Shown: positions 1-8,951 of the stretch, one piece after another
Layout: each line of letters begins with the position of its first letter
Numbering within the stretch: position 1 is the stretch's first letter
From: Bordetella flabilis
Lineage (GTDB): Bacteria; Pseudomonadota; Gammaproteobacteria; Burkholderiales; Burkholderiaceae_B
NCBI RefSeq assembly: GCF_001676725.1
Contig: NZ_CP016172.1
Coordinates: forward strand, 1,116,001-1,180,000
Length of the DNA stretch: 64,000 bases
Reading direction: 5' to 3'
Position numbers and translations under genes: made by a program
Notes under the pieces: generated by a model
Told to the model about the DNA's origin: nothing
The model's database searches: none
The model's input: the letters and a program-made list of their open reading frames with translations, nothing else

Positions 1-1195
1 TGGCCTGGTCGGCCTCCGCAATGGCCGCCGCGCGCGTGTCGGCGATGGTCTTGGCGACGGCGGCCTTGTGCGCGGCGCCGGCCTGGGCGGCCGCCGCCAT
101 GGCGGCCTCGATCCTGGCCGATTGCGCCGCGGCGTCCGGCACCGGCGTCACGGGCTGTGCCGGCTGCGCCTGCTGTTCGCGCGCCTCGTCGGCTTGCCGC
201 CACACGGCGGCCCAGTGTTCGGTGGACTGCGCCGGCTCGACCAGGGTCTCCGTGAACACGGCCACGCCCAGCATGTCTTCGGCATCCTCGCGCCGCACGG
301 CCGCCTCTCCGCGGTACATAACGAGCACGCGCCCCTGGTTCGGGAACAGCCACACCGTATCCAGGTCCAGCGGCAGTTCGGCGCGCCGTTCCGGCGCGGC
401 CTCGCCGCGCACCAGCACGCGCGGCCGCAGGCCGGGCAGCGTGCCGCGCAGCACCGGCTGCTGCGGATGCATGTTCTCGGCGAACCAGGCTTCATCGCCG
501 CGCCAATAGCCTTCCCGGCACTGGTCCTGTTCGAAGCGGTCGAACCAGCGCGGGTCGGTGTCGTCCGGCAGCCAGGGCAGGCGATCGCGCTGCCAGCGCT
601 TGTCCAGCGTGCCGAGCCAGCGCGCCTGGTCCGGGCTGCCCTGGGGCAGGGGGCCGAGCAGGGCGGGCGCGGGCGTATCGGAGGGCCGCAGCACCGGCGC
701 CTCGGGCCGTTCCACGTTGGGCAGCGCCACCCCATCGGCGCGATCGGGGTCGGCGCAATAGCCCTTGCCCAGCGGGTTGCGGGCGTAGCCCTTGCCGCCG
801 TAGGCGCGTGCCGGCCCGATGGGCATGCGCGCGTAAGGCTGCGGCGCGCTGGCCTGCCAGCCGGTCAGGCCGCGCGTCCAGTAGCGATCGCCCAGCACCA
901 GGATGGATTTCTGCAGCGTCCCGACGCCGGCGCGCACGGTCAGGCCCGTCACCTGGCTGCCGGCGGGCGCGCAGGCATCGCCGGCCACGCCGTAGCCGCC
1001 GCGCGATTTCTTCTGCGCCAGGTCGAAGGGGTCGTCGGCGAACTGCGCGGCCAGCCAGGCCCAGGCGTCCTGTTCGGACAACCGCGTGCCGTCGGCATTG
1101 CAGCAGTACGCCACCGTTACGGTCAGGGACGGCTGGCCGCCGCGGGACTGGCGTCCCAGCAGCAGCATCGCGTCGGCGGGTTTGTGGATGCGCAT
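1..1195 (-). CDS. DUF2169 domain protein, T6SS effector adaptor (partial, runs off left edge)
   Basis: An open frame starts at ATG 1195, 4 bp after the stop of the upstream vgrG, and stays open for 398 codons to the window edge. The translation carries the hallmarks of the DUF2169 family: an N-terminal beta-rich part beginning MRIHKPADAMLLL, then a central block with PYARMPIGPARAYGG, GYARNPLGKG and LPNVE, then GTLDKRWQRDRLPWLPDD, GDEAWFAENMHPQQPVL and LPGLRPRVLVRG, and LDTVWLFPNQGRVLVMYRGE. After about residue 330 the sequence becomes Ala/Glu/Gln-rich and probably helical. DUF2169 proteins are usually encoded just after vgrG and are thought to load effectors onto the VgrG spike, which fits this position at the end of a T6SS operon. 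The effector, if any, should lie beyond the left edge. The family call is from remembered motifs. Confidence 0.85.
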   Translation of the reverse strand, partial: MRIHKPADAMLLLGRQSRGGQPSLTVTVAYCCNADGTRLSEQDAWAWLAAQFADDPFDLAQKKSRGGYGVAGDACAPAGSQVTGLTVRAGVGTLQKSILVLGDRYWTRGLTGWQASAPQPYARMPIGPARAYGGKGYARNPLGKGYCADPDRADGVALPNVERPEAPVLRPSDTPAPALLGPLPQGSPDQARWLGTLDKRWQRDRLPWLPDDTDPRWFDRFEQDQCREGYWRGDEAWFAENMHPQQPVLRGTLPGLRPRVLVRGEAAPERRAELPLDLDTVWLFPNQGRVLVMYRGEAAVRREDAEDMLGVAVFTETLVEPAQSTEHWAAVWRQADEAREQQAQPAQPVTPVPDAAAQSARIEAAMAAAAQAGAAHKAAVAKTIADTRAAAIAEADQA

Positions 1196-1199
1196 CGTC

Positions 1200-3668
1200 T
1201 CAGCCCAGGGTGATGAGGGGGGCGCTGACGATGATGTCGCCCACAGCCAGGATGTCGACGTCGCCCGTCGCGTTCAGCGAGATCGCGTCGCTTTCCAGCA
1301 TGGCGGTGGCGGGCGTCATGTTCAGGAAGGTGTCGCTGACGGTGATGGTCGTCGAAGCGGTGGAAATCATATTGGCGGTGGTAACTGCCTCCATGTACAG
1401 GGACTCGCCGATCACGCTGACGCCGGCGGGGCCCAGTCGCATGCAGGCGGTCGGGCCGCCCAGGAAGGCGCTGGGGGTGAGGAGGTCATAGTTCTCCAGC
1501 ACCGTCACCGTCATCTCGCCGACCTCCTCGGTTTTCTCGGCGGCGATGCCGTTCCACTTGCCGACGACCCACGAGGTCAGCGCATTGCTATAGCTGGCCG
1601 CATCCCGCACGATGTTTTTTTCCAGCAGGTTGATCTCCTTGGCGCCCACGCATTCAATCCCCAGCTTGAAGCCCAGCGTCGATTCGAATACGGCGGCTTC
1701 GGACATCTCCGCCTTCGCGCCAAAGAAGTGCTCGACGCACACCGCCTCGACGCTTTCGATCTTCACCCCCAGGAAATTCTCGATGACGATGCCGCCGCTC
1801 TGGCCGATGGTGACGCCCGAGGGCAGGCCCTCCACTTCCGAGCCGAGGAAATTCGCCTGGCTTTCGTTGCTGTCCGTGCCCGCGGCCACGCGATAGTGGC
1901 CGGGCACCTCGATCAGCATGCTGCTGCCGGCATACAGCTCGCCGTGCAGGTCCGTCTTGATGTGGAAGCCGTCGTCCACGCCGGACTCGTCGGACTTGCC
2001 GAGGTTGAGCGAGGTATTTTCGGTGGGACTGTAAAGCCGGATGGCGGGGGCGCCGTCTCCACCGGGCTGGGCGTCGGCCAGCACCATGGTGTTGCCGCCC
2101 GGCGTGCCCAGCACGTGCTGCGCGGAATTCTCCGCGTTGACCACGCTGGGCGCTTCGGTGTTGGGCAGGGCCGATACGATCACCGGCCGGTCCGGGTTGC
2201 CGTTGAGGAAGGCGATCAGGACCTCGGTGCCTTCGCGCAACGGGAAGTGCATGCCCGCGTCCGACAGCCCCGCCGAAGACGTCCCGCCGGCGTAGGGCGT
2301 GGCCAGCCGCAGGAAGGCGGAGTTCTGCTCGCCGTCGTAGCGCTGGCGCGCAAACAGGAAGCGCACCTTGTAGCAGCCGTTGGCGTCCGGCTGCGCGAAG
2401 CGCTTGGGCGAGCCGGGCGTGCCTATGTCCACGAAGCCGTTGATCAACTGGCTGATGCGCGGTATCGGCGTGGTGCGCGCCGCGCGGAACTGCAAGGGCG
2501 CCGAATTGCTGTCGCCATCCAGCCAGCGCGGCAAGGCCACGAACGTGGCGCGGTAGCTGTCCAGGTCGGTCTGCGGCGCGGTCTCCACCGCCTGCGTGCC
2601 TTCGTGGGTGACTTCGATGACGTAGTACTGGCGCGGGCTGACGCCGCGCAGGTATTCGGACACGTCCAGGAAGCGGCCGGCACGCAGGCCCGGCGTGCGC
2701 GCCTGGCCTTGCACGCGCTGGCTGGCGCAGGCGATCTCCTGCGCGCGCCAGGTGGCCAGGGCGCTGCCGGAAACGCTGGCGCTGCCATCCAGTTGCTCGA
2801 AGTGGTCCGCGGCGCTGTGGAACTCGCCCAGGGCCGGCATGTCGCCTGGCGTGGGCACGTTGGCCTGCGCGGACAATGTCAGGGTGGTGTTGGGATGCTC
2901 CGGCGTGTCATGCAGCATCACCAGGCTGGCCGGCAGGCCGACGCTGCGGTTCAGCTGCATGATGGCGATCTGGCCGGCGTCCGGATCGATGGTGCCCTTG
3001 GGGTAATACACCGCCGTGTCGGCCTGCGTGGGCTGTTGCTCCACGCCATTGGCGAAGACCACGGATTCCTGCGACGCGCCCTGTTCGAACCAGAAGTAGA
3101 CGCCGTAGTGCTCCAGCTTGCGCATCAGGAAATCCAGGCAGGTTTCCTCGAACTGGCAGGTGAAGTCGGTCTGCGTCTGCGACAACTGCGTGGCGGCGAT
3201 GCGGTAGTCGTAGGGCGCGTTGTCGCTGCTATAGGGTTCGGTCAGGCCGGCATGGCCCAGCAGTTGCTTGATCAGGTCCGCCAGGTCGCGCTTCAGGTAG
3301 ATATCCGACCAGCGCAGGTTGCGCAGGCGCGCCATGCGCGGCTCGAGCACCAGTTGATAATAGTGATGCGTGTCGTCGCGGCCTTGCTCGGCGCCTTGGG
3401 TCACGATGCCATGCCACTGGCGGCGCGCGCCGTCGGGCGCCCATGCCGCGAGCGTGGCCGGTTGATTCAGCAATTTCTCCAGGGCCAGGTCGCCCTGCGT
3501 CACCGCGATGGTGATGGTGTAGCGGTACAGCCGCGACACGCCTTCCGTGCCCTGCCAGCGCGTGACGATGACCGGGGAGGCCGGCCCGAGGGACGGCGGC
3601 AGCAGCGCATCCAGCGCGGCGCAGCTGAAGGTGTAGTCGTAAATCGTGGTCATGTAGGTATCAGCCAT
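1200..3668 (-). CDS. vgrG: T6SS spike protein VgrG (second copy)
   Basis: This 822-residue protein is a T6SS needle-tip component (TssI). It has the gp27-like N-terminal half (YDYTF near the start, VSRLYRYTITIA, DDTHHYYQLVLEPRMARLR), the OB-fold segment with HFPLREGTEVLIAFLNGNPD near residues 470-490, and a DUF2345-type C-terminal region ending in beta-rich repeats (GDVDILAVGDIIVSAPLITLG). No extra enzymatic domain follows, so it looks like a structural rather than an evolved VgrG. It is closely similar to the vgrG just upstream until about residue 700, after which the two diverge strongly, suggesting duplication followed by tip diversification. The start at 3668 lies 4 bp after the upstream stop; an alternative ATG at 3653 would drop five residues. 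Confidence 0.95.
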   Translation of the reverse strand: MADTYMTTIYDYTFSCAALDALLPPSLGPASPVIVTRWQGTEGVSRLYRYTITIAVTQGDLALEKLLNQPATLAAWAPDGARRQWHGIVTQGAEQGRDDTHHYYQLVLEPRMARLRNLRWSDIYLKRDLADLIKQLLGHAGLTEPYSSDNAPYDYRIAATQLSQTQTDFTCQFEETCLDFLMRKLEHYGVYFWFEQGASQESVVFANGVEQQPTQADTAVYYPKGTIDPDAGQIAIMQLNRSVGLPASLVMLHDTPEHPNTTLTLSAQANVPTPGDMPALGEFHSAADHFEQLDGSASVSGSALATWRAQEIACASQRVQGQARTPGLRAGRFLDVSEYLRGVSPRQYYVIEVTHEGTQAVETAPQTDLDSYRATFVALPRWLDGDSNSAPLQFRAARTTPIPRISQLINGFVDIGTPGSPKRFAQPDANGCYKVRFLFARQRYDGEQNSAFLRLATPYAGGTSSAGLSDAGMHFPLREGTEVLIAFLNGNPDRPVIVSALPNTEAPSVVNAENSAQHVLGTPGGNTMVLADAQPGGDGAPAIRLYSPTENTSLNLGKSDESGVDDGFHIKTDLHGELYAGSSMLIEVPGHYRVAAGTDSNESQANFLGSEVEGLPSGVTIGQSGGIVIENFLGVKIESVEAVCVEHFFGAKAEMSEAAVFESTLGFKLGIECVGAKEINLLEKNIVRDAASYSNALTSWVVGKWNGIAAEKTEEVGEMTVTVLENYDLLTPSAFLGGPTACMRLGPAGVSVIGESLYMEAVTTANMISTASTTITVSDTFLNMTPATAMLESDAISLNATGDVDILAVGDIIVSAPLITLG

Positions 3669-3672
3669 GTCC

Positions 3673-6132
3673 TTATCCCAGCATGACGACGGTTCCGCTG
3701 ACGGTGATGTCGCCCAGGCTGGTCACCGCCACCGAGCCCGAGCCCTCCACCGTCACCGTGCTGCCCTCGATCTCGGCGCCCGCGGCCGTCAGGCTGATGG
3801 CGGCGGTGCTGCCCGACAGCGAAGTCGATATGGAGCTGCTTACGGTGCATTCGCCGGAGCCGTCGATGGTGGTCGTGGCGCCGGACAGGATCACGCCGGC
3901 GGGTTGGAGCTGCAGGGAGGCCGGTACCGAGCCCATCCAGACGCTGGGCGAGAACACCTTGTAGCTTTCCAGCGCCGTGGCGGTCATCTGGCCGGCTTCG
4001 TCGGACTTCTCGGCGGCGACGCCGTTCCATTTGAGGGCGATCCACGAGGTGTTCGCGTTGGTGTAGTTGGCCGCATCGCGGACGATGCTCTTTTCCAGCA
4101 GGTTGATTTCCTTGGCCGCCACCCCTTCCACCGCCAGCTTGAAGCCCAGCGTCGATTCGAATACCGCGGCTTCGCACATCTCCGCCTTGGCGCCGAAGAA
4201 GTGGCCCACGGTTATCGCCTCGACGCTTTCGATCTTCATGCCCAGGAAGTTCTCGATGACGATGCCGCCGCTCTGGCCCGCGGTGATGCCCGAGGGCAGG
4301 TCCTGCGCTTCCGATCCGAGGAAGTTCGCCAGTTTGTCGTCGCTATCCGAGCCCGCGGCCACGCGGTAGTGGCCGGGCACTTCGATCAGCATGCTGCTGC
4401 CGGCATACAGCTCGCCGTGCAGGTCGGTCTTCATGTGGAAGCCGTCGTCCACGCCGGGCTCATCGGACTTGCCCAGGTTCAGCGATGATTTTTCCGTCGG
4501 GCTGTAGAGCCGTATGGCCTGCGCGGCCTTGCTGCCTCCGGGCGGGGCATCGGCCAGCACCATGGTGTTGCCGCCGGGCGTGCCTATCACATGCTGCGCG
4601 GAATTCCCGGCATTGACGACGCTGGGCGCCTCGGTGTTGGGCAGCGCGGACACGATCACCGGGCGGTCGGGATCGCCGTTCAGGAAGGCGATCAGTACCT
4701 CGGTGCCCTCACGCAAGGGGAAATGCATGCCGGCATTGGACACCTGGTCCATGGGCGCGCCGCCGGCGTAGGGCGTGGCCATGCGCACGAAGGCCGAGTT
4801 CTGGTCGCCGTCGTATCGTTGCCGGGCGAACATGAAGCGCACCTTGTAGGCGCCGTTGGCGTCCGGCTGGGCGAAGAGCTGCGGCGTTCCGGGCGTGCCC
4901 ACGTCGATGAAGCCGTTGACCAGCCGGTCCACCTGCGGCACCGGCGTGACGCGCGGCGGACGAAACTGCAAGGGATCCGATGTCGTGTCGTCGGGATCCA
5001 GGTAGCGCGGCAGGGCGACGAAGTCCGCGCGATACGCGTCGATATCGGTCTGCGGCGCGGTCTCGACGGCCTGGGTGCCTTCGTGCGTGACTTCGATGAC
5101 GTAGAACTGGCGCGGGTTCACGCCGCTCAGGTATTCGGAAACGGTCAGGAAGCGCGCCGGGCGGATACCCGGCGTGCGTGCTTCGCCTTCCACGCGCAGG
5201 CGCCTGCACGCCAGTTCCTGCGCCCGCCATGCGGCCAGCGTGTCGCCGGACACGCTGCTGTTGTCCTGGACCTTCACGAAGTGGTCCGCGGCGCTGTGGT
5301 ATTCGCCGACAGCGCGCGTCGACGGCGGCAGCGGCAGGTTGGCCTGGCCGGACAAGGCCACGGTCGTGTTCGAGTGCTCCGGCGTGTCGTGCAGCACGAC
5401 GCGCTTGGGCGGCAGGCCGACGCGGCGGTTCAGCCGCATGATGGCGATCTGGCTGGCGTCCGGATCGATCATGCCCTTGGGGTAGTACACCGCCGTGTCG
5501 GCTTGCGCGGGTTGCTGCGCCACGCCGTTGGCGAAGACCACGGATTCCTGCGACGCGCCCTGTTCGAACCAGAAGTAGACGCCGTAGTGTTCCAGCTTCC
5601 GCAGCAGGAAATCCAGGCAGCTTTCCTCGAACTGGCAGGTGAAGTCGGCCTGGGTTTGCGTCAGCTGCGTGGCGGCGATGCGGTAGTCGTAGGGCGCGCT
5701 GTCGCTGCTGTACGGTTCCGTCATGCCGGCGTAGGCCAGCAACTGCTTGATCAGGTCGGCCAGGTCGCGATTCAGGTAGATGTCGGACCAGTGCATATCG
5801 CGCAGGCGCGCCATGCGCGGCTCCAGCAGCACCTGGTAGTAGTGATGCGTGTCGTCGCGGCCCTGGTCGGCGCCCTGCGTCACGATGCCGTGCCACTGCC
5901 GCAGCGTGCCGTCGGGCGCGCGCGCCGTCAGCGTGGCCGGCTGGTCCAGCAGCTTCTCCAGCGCGAGATCGCCCTGCGTTACCGCGAAGGTGATGGCGAA
6001 CTGGTATAGCCTCGACACGCCCTCGGTGCCCTGCCAGTGCGTCACGATGACACGGGCGGCGGGCGCGGTCGAAACCGGCAGCAGCGCGTCCAGCGACGCG
6101 CAGTCGAAGGTGTAGTCGTAGGGATTAGCCAT
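3673..6132 (-). CDS. vgrG: T6SS spike protein VgrG (first copy)
   Basis: This 819-residue VgrG/TssI protein trimerises into the puncturing spike of the T6SS tube. It begins MANPYDYTFDC, carries the gp27-like base with DDTHHYYQVLLEPRMARLR, the OB-fold signature HFPLREGTEVLIAFLNGDPD around residues 460-480, and a DUF2345-like beta-helical tail rich in Ser, Thr and Gly (GSGSVAVTSLGDITVSG). There is no C-terminal enzymatic extension. The ATG shares one base with the clpV stop (TGATG), which implies translational coupling, and the second vgrG follows after 4 bp. The tail differs from that of the second copy, so each may receive a different cargo. Confidence 0.95.
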   Translation of the reverse strand: MANPYDYTFDCASLDALLPVSTAPAARVIVTHWQGTEGVSRLYQFAITFAVTQGDLALEKLLDQPATLTARAPDGTLRQWHGIVTQGADQGRDDTHHYYQVLLEPRMARLRDMHWSDIYLNRDLADLIKQLLAYAGMTEPYSSDSAPYDYRIAATQLTQTQADFTCQFEESCLDFLLRKLEHYGVYFWFEQGASQESVVFANGVAQQPAQADTAVYYPKGMIDPDASQIAIMRLNRRVGLPPKRVVLHDTPEHSNTTVALSGQANLPLPPSTRAVGEYHSAADHFVKVQDNSSVSGDTLAAWRAQELACRRLRVEGEARTPGIRPARFLTVSEYLSGVNPRQFYVIEVTHEGTQAVETAPQTDIDAYRADFVALPRYLDPDDTTSDPLQFRPPRVTPVPQVDRLVNGFIDVGTPGTPQLFAQPDANGAYKVRFMFARQRYDGDQNSAFVRMATPYAGGAPMDQVSNAGMHFPLREGTEVLIAFLNGDPDRPVIVSALPNTEAPSVVNAGNSAQHVIGTPGGNTMVLADAPPGGSKAAQAIRLYSPTEKSSLNLGKSDEPGVDDGFHMKTDLHGELYAGSSMLIEVPGHYRVAAGSDSDDKLANFLGSEAQDLPSGITAGQSGGIVIENFLGMKIESVEAITVGHFFGAKAEMCEAAVFESTLGFKLAVEGVAAKEINLLEKSIVRDAANYTNANTSWIALKWNGVAAEKSDEAGQMTATALESYKVFSPSVWMGSVPASLQLQPAGVILSGATTTIDGSGECTVSSSISTSLSGSTAAISLTAAGAEIEGSTVTVEGSGSVAVTSLGDITVSGTVVMLG

Positions 6133-8951
6133 CAGTTGGCCGCCTCCGTCGGCGTGATCGTCCAGCCGCCATCGGCGGCGGTGTCGACATGCAGGGCGCT
6201 GAGCGTGCGGCCTTCGGCCATGGCGGACAGCACCGCGTCCGACAGCACCGGCGTCAGGCTCTTGCGCAGGATGAAGTCGATGTTGCGCGCTCCGCTATCG
6301 ACTTCCGTGCAGCGCGCTGCGATCGTGTCGGCCACCGTCGGCGCGAAGGTCAGCTGGATGCGGTTGGCGGCCGCCAGGCGCTGCTGCAGCTTGCCCAGCT
6401 TCAGGTTGACGATGCCGGCCAGCTCCGAGGGCGGCAGGGTGTAGTACGGGACCACCGTCATGCGCGCCAGCAGGGCGGGCTTGAAGTGCTTGGCCAGCAC
6501 CGGGTGGATGGCCTGGGCCAGCGTGTCGGGATCGGGACGGCCATCCTGCGCCAGCCGCGTGATTTCTTCGGTGGCCAGGTTGCTGGTCAGGAACACCACC
6601 GTATTGCTGAAATCGATCACGCGGCCTTCGCCGTCGGCCAGGGTGCCCTTGTCGAAGACCTGGTAGAACAGGTTGACCACGTCCAGGTGGGCCTTTTCCA
6701 CTTCGTCCAGCAGGACGACCGAATAGGGGCGCTTGCGCACCGCTTCGGTCAGCACGCCGCCTTCGCCGTAGCCGACGTAGCCGGGGGGCGAGCCGACCAG
6801 GCGGCTGACGGTGTGCTTCTCCTGGAACTCGCTCATATTGACGGACACCAGGGCCTGGTCGCCGCCGAACAACTGGTCGGCGATGGCCAGCGCGGTTTCC
6901 GTCTTGCCCACGCCCGAAGGGCCGACCAGCAGGAACACGCCCATCGGCTGCTGCGGATCGCGCAGGCCGGACTGGGCCGCCTTCACCGTGGCAACGATCT
7001 GGTCCACGGCATGGTCCTGCCCGCGGATGCGTTCCTTGATGTGTTCGGCCAGCGTCAGCACGCCGCTGACCGCGTCGCGCTGCATCTTGCCCAGCGGCAC
7101 GCCGGTCCAGTCGGACACCACCCGCGCGACCGCGTCGGGATCGGTTTCGATGAAGACCAGCGGCTCGCGGCCCTGCAGCGTTTTCAGATGGGCGCGGGCT
7201 TCGTCCAGGCGCGCGTTCAGCTCGGCGGTGTCGGCAGGGGCGGCGGTCGCGGCGCCGTTGCCGGAGCCGGCGCCTTGCGTGTCGGCCGATGCGGGCGCGG
7301 ATGCGGCGCCCGCGCCGCGGCCTTCATCGGACCCGGCCGCCTGGTCCTGCGCATCGCCGGACGAAGACGTGCCGGCTTGCGCATCGCCGCCCGCTGCGGC
7401 GGGGTTGGCGCTGGCGGCTACGCCGGCCTGCGCCAACTGCTTGCGCAGGTCCAGTACGGCCAGCGCGGCTTCCTTTTCGGCGGTCCAGCGGGCGTGCAGC
7501 GCGTCGCGCTGCGCTTCCAGCTCCGCGCGCTCGGACACGATGGCGTCCAGCCGCTCGCTATGGCTGCCTGGCTCGAAGCGCACGTCGCGCTCCAGGGCCT
7601 CGCGTTCCCGCTCCAGCCCGGCCAGGCGGCTTTCCAGGTTTTCCAGCTCGGCCGGCTTGATGCCCAGGCCGATGCGCACGCGCGCGGCCGCCGTGTCCAG
7701 CAGGTCCACGGCCTTGTCCGGCAGCAGGCGGCCGATGATGTAGCGGTCGGACAGCTCGGCCGCGGCGACGATGGCGTCATCGCGCACGGTGACCCCATGC
7801 GCGGCCTCGTAGCGGTCCTTCAGCCCGCGCAGGATCTGCACCGCCGTGGGCACATCGGGCTCGTCCAGCTTCACCACCTGGAAGCGGCGCGCCAGGGCGG
7901 GGTCTTTTTCGAAGTACTTCTTGTATTCGCTCCACGTGGTGGCGGCGATGGTGCGCAGCTCGCCGCGCGCCAGCGCGGGCTTGAGCAGGTTGGCGGCGTC
8001 GGAACCGCCGCTCTGCCCGCCGGCGCCGATCAGCATGTGGGCTTCGTCGATGAACAGGATAGTCGGCCGCGCCGCGCCCTTGATCTCGTCGATGACGCCG
8101 CGCAGGCGGTTCTCGAATTCGCCCTTGACGCTGGCGCCCGCTTCCAGCAGGCCCATGTCCAGTCCCAGCAGGCGCGTGTCGCGCAGGAAGTCCGGCACAT
8201 CGCCATTGACGATGCGCAGCGCCAGGCCTTCGACCACGGCCGTCTTGCCCACGCCCGGTTCGCCGACGCAGATCGGGTTGTTCTTGCGCCGGCGCGCCAG
8301 GATGTCGATCATCTGGCGGATCTCGCTGTCGCGGCCGAATACGGGGTCCACCTTGCCGGCCGCCGCCTTGGCGGTGAAGTCCTCGCAAAAGCGCCCGATG
8401 GCGGCTTCGCCCGCGGCGGAGGCCTTGCCCGCCGCGCCGCCCGCGCCGGCGCCGTCGGCGATCTGCGTGCTGGCCTCGTTCGAGCCGTCCACGATGGCAT
8501 CGAATTCGGCTCCGAGCTTTTCGCGCGAGACGGCGCGCAGGGTCTCGGCGTAGCGAGTGCCCGCGCCGTAGTAGCTCAGGCGCGATACCAGGGCCAGCAG
8601 CATCGCGCCGCTGCGCACGCGGCTTTCGCCCAGCGTGATGGACGCGGTCAGCCAGGATTCCTGCACCCACTCGGTGAGCAGGCTGGAGAACACCGGGCGG
8701 CCGGGATTGCCGTTCTTCAGCTGGGCCAGGCTTTCGTCCAGCTGGGCGCCCAGGCGCAGCGGATCGACATCGAAGTGGGCCAGGATGCGCTGCACGTCGC
8801 CGCCGGGCTCTTCGACCAGCCGGCGCAGCATGTGCTCCACCGCGATCTCGTAATGGTTGCGTGCCAGCGTCAGGCCGGCGGCGCCTTCCAGCGCGGCCGA
8901 ACACGCCGGGTTCAGGCGCGCGAACAACGGTTTGAGTTCCACCAGCATCAT
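6132..8951 (-). CDS. clpV: T6SS sheath-recycling AAA+ ATPase ClpV (TssH)
   Basis: ClpV disassembles the contracted TssB/TssC sheath. The 939-residue protein has an N-terminal Clp repeat domain, a first AAA module with Walker A GEPGVGKTAVVEG and Walker B TILFIDEAHMLIGAG, a coiled M-domain, and a second AAA module with GPSGVGKTETALA and VVLLDEVEKAH. I start it at ATG 8951, which overlaps the tssG stop (ATGATG, 4-bp overlap); a longer frame to 9086 lies inside tssG and has no family similarity. Between the M-domain helices (about 7235-7430) there is a roughly 65-residue Ala/Gly/Ser-rich low-complexity insertion that I would not expect in a typical ClpV. The vgrG start overlaps its stop. Confidence 0.96.
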   Translation of the reverse strand: MMLVELKPLFARLNPACSAALEGAAGLTLARNHYEIAVEHMLRRLVEEPGGDVQRILAHFDVDPLRLGAQLDESLAQLKNGNPGRPVFSSLLTEWVQESWLTASITLGESRVRSGAMLLALVSRLSYYGAGTRYAETLRAVSREKLGAEFDAIVDGSNEASTQIADGAGAGGAAGKASAAGEAAIGRFCEDFTAKAAAGKVDPVFGRDSEIRQMIDILARRRKNNPICVGEPGVGKTAVVEGLALRIVNGDVPDFLRDTRLLGLDMGLLEAGASVKGEFENRLRGVIDEIKGAARPTILFIDEAHMLIGAGGQSGGSDAANLLKPALARGELRTIAATTWSEYKKYFEKDPALARRFQVVKLDEPDVPTAVQILRGLKDRYEAAHGVTVRDDAIVAAAELSDRYIIGRLLPDKAVDLLDTAAARVRIGLGIKPAELENLESRLAGLEREREALERDVRFEPGSHSERLDAIVSERAELEAQRDALHARWTAEKEAALAVLDLRKQLAQAGVAASANPAAAGGDAQAGTSSSGDAQDQAAGSDEGRGAGAASAPASADTQGAGSGNGAATAAPADTAELNARLDEARAHLKTLQGREPLVFIETDPDAVARVVSDWTGVPLGKMQRDAVSGVLTLAEHIKERIRGQDHAVDQIVATVKAAQSGLRDPQQPMGVFLLVGPSGVGKTETALAIADQLFGGDQALVSVNMSEFQEKHTVSRLVGSPPGYVGYGEGGVLTEAVRKRPYSVVLLDEVEKAHLDVVNLFYQVFDKGTLADGEGRVIDFSNTVVFLTSNLATEEITRLAQDGRPDPDTLAQAIHPVLAKHFKPALLARMTVVPYYTLPPSELAGIVNLKLGKLQQRLAAANRIQLTFAPTVADTIAARCTEVDSGARNIDFILRKSLTPVLSDAVLSAMAEGRTLSALHVDTAADGGWTITPTEAAN

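Noticed and set aside
1086..3686. Plus-strand open frame of 866 codons opposite vgrG
   Set aside because: It is antisense to a clear VgrG and is a codon-bias shadow; the composition (Gln/His/Gly/Val-rich) resembles no protein family.
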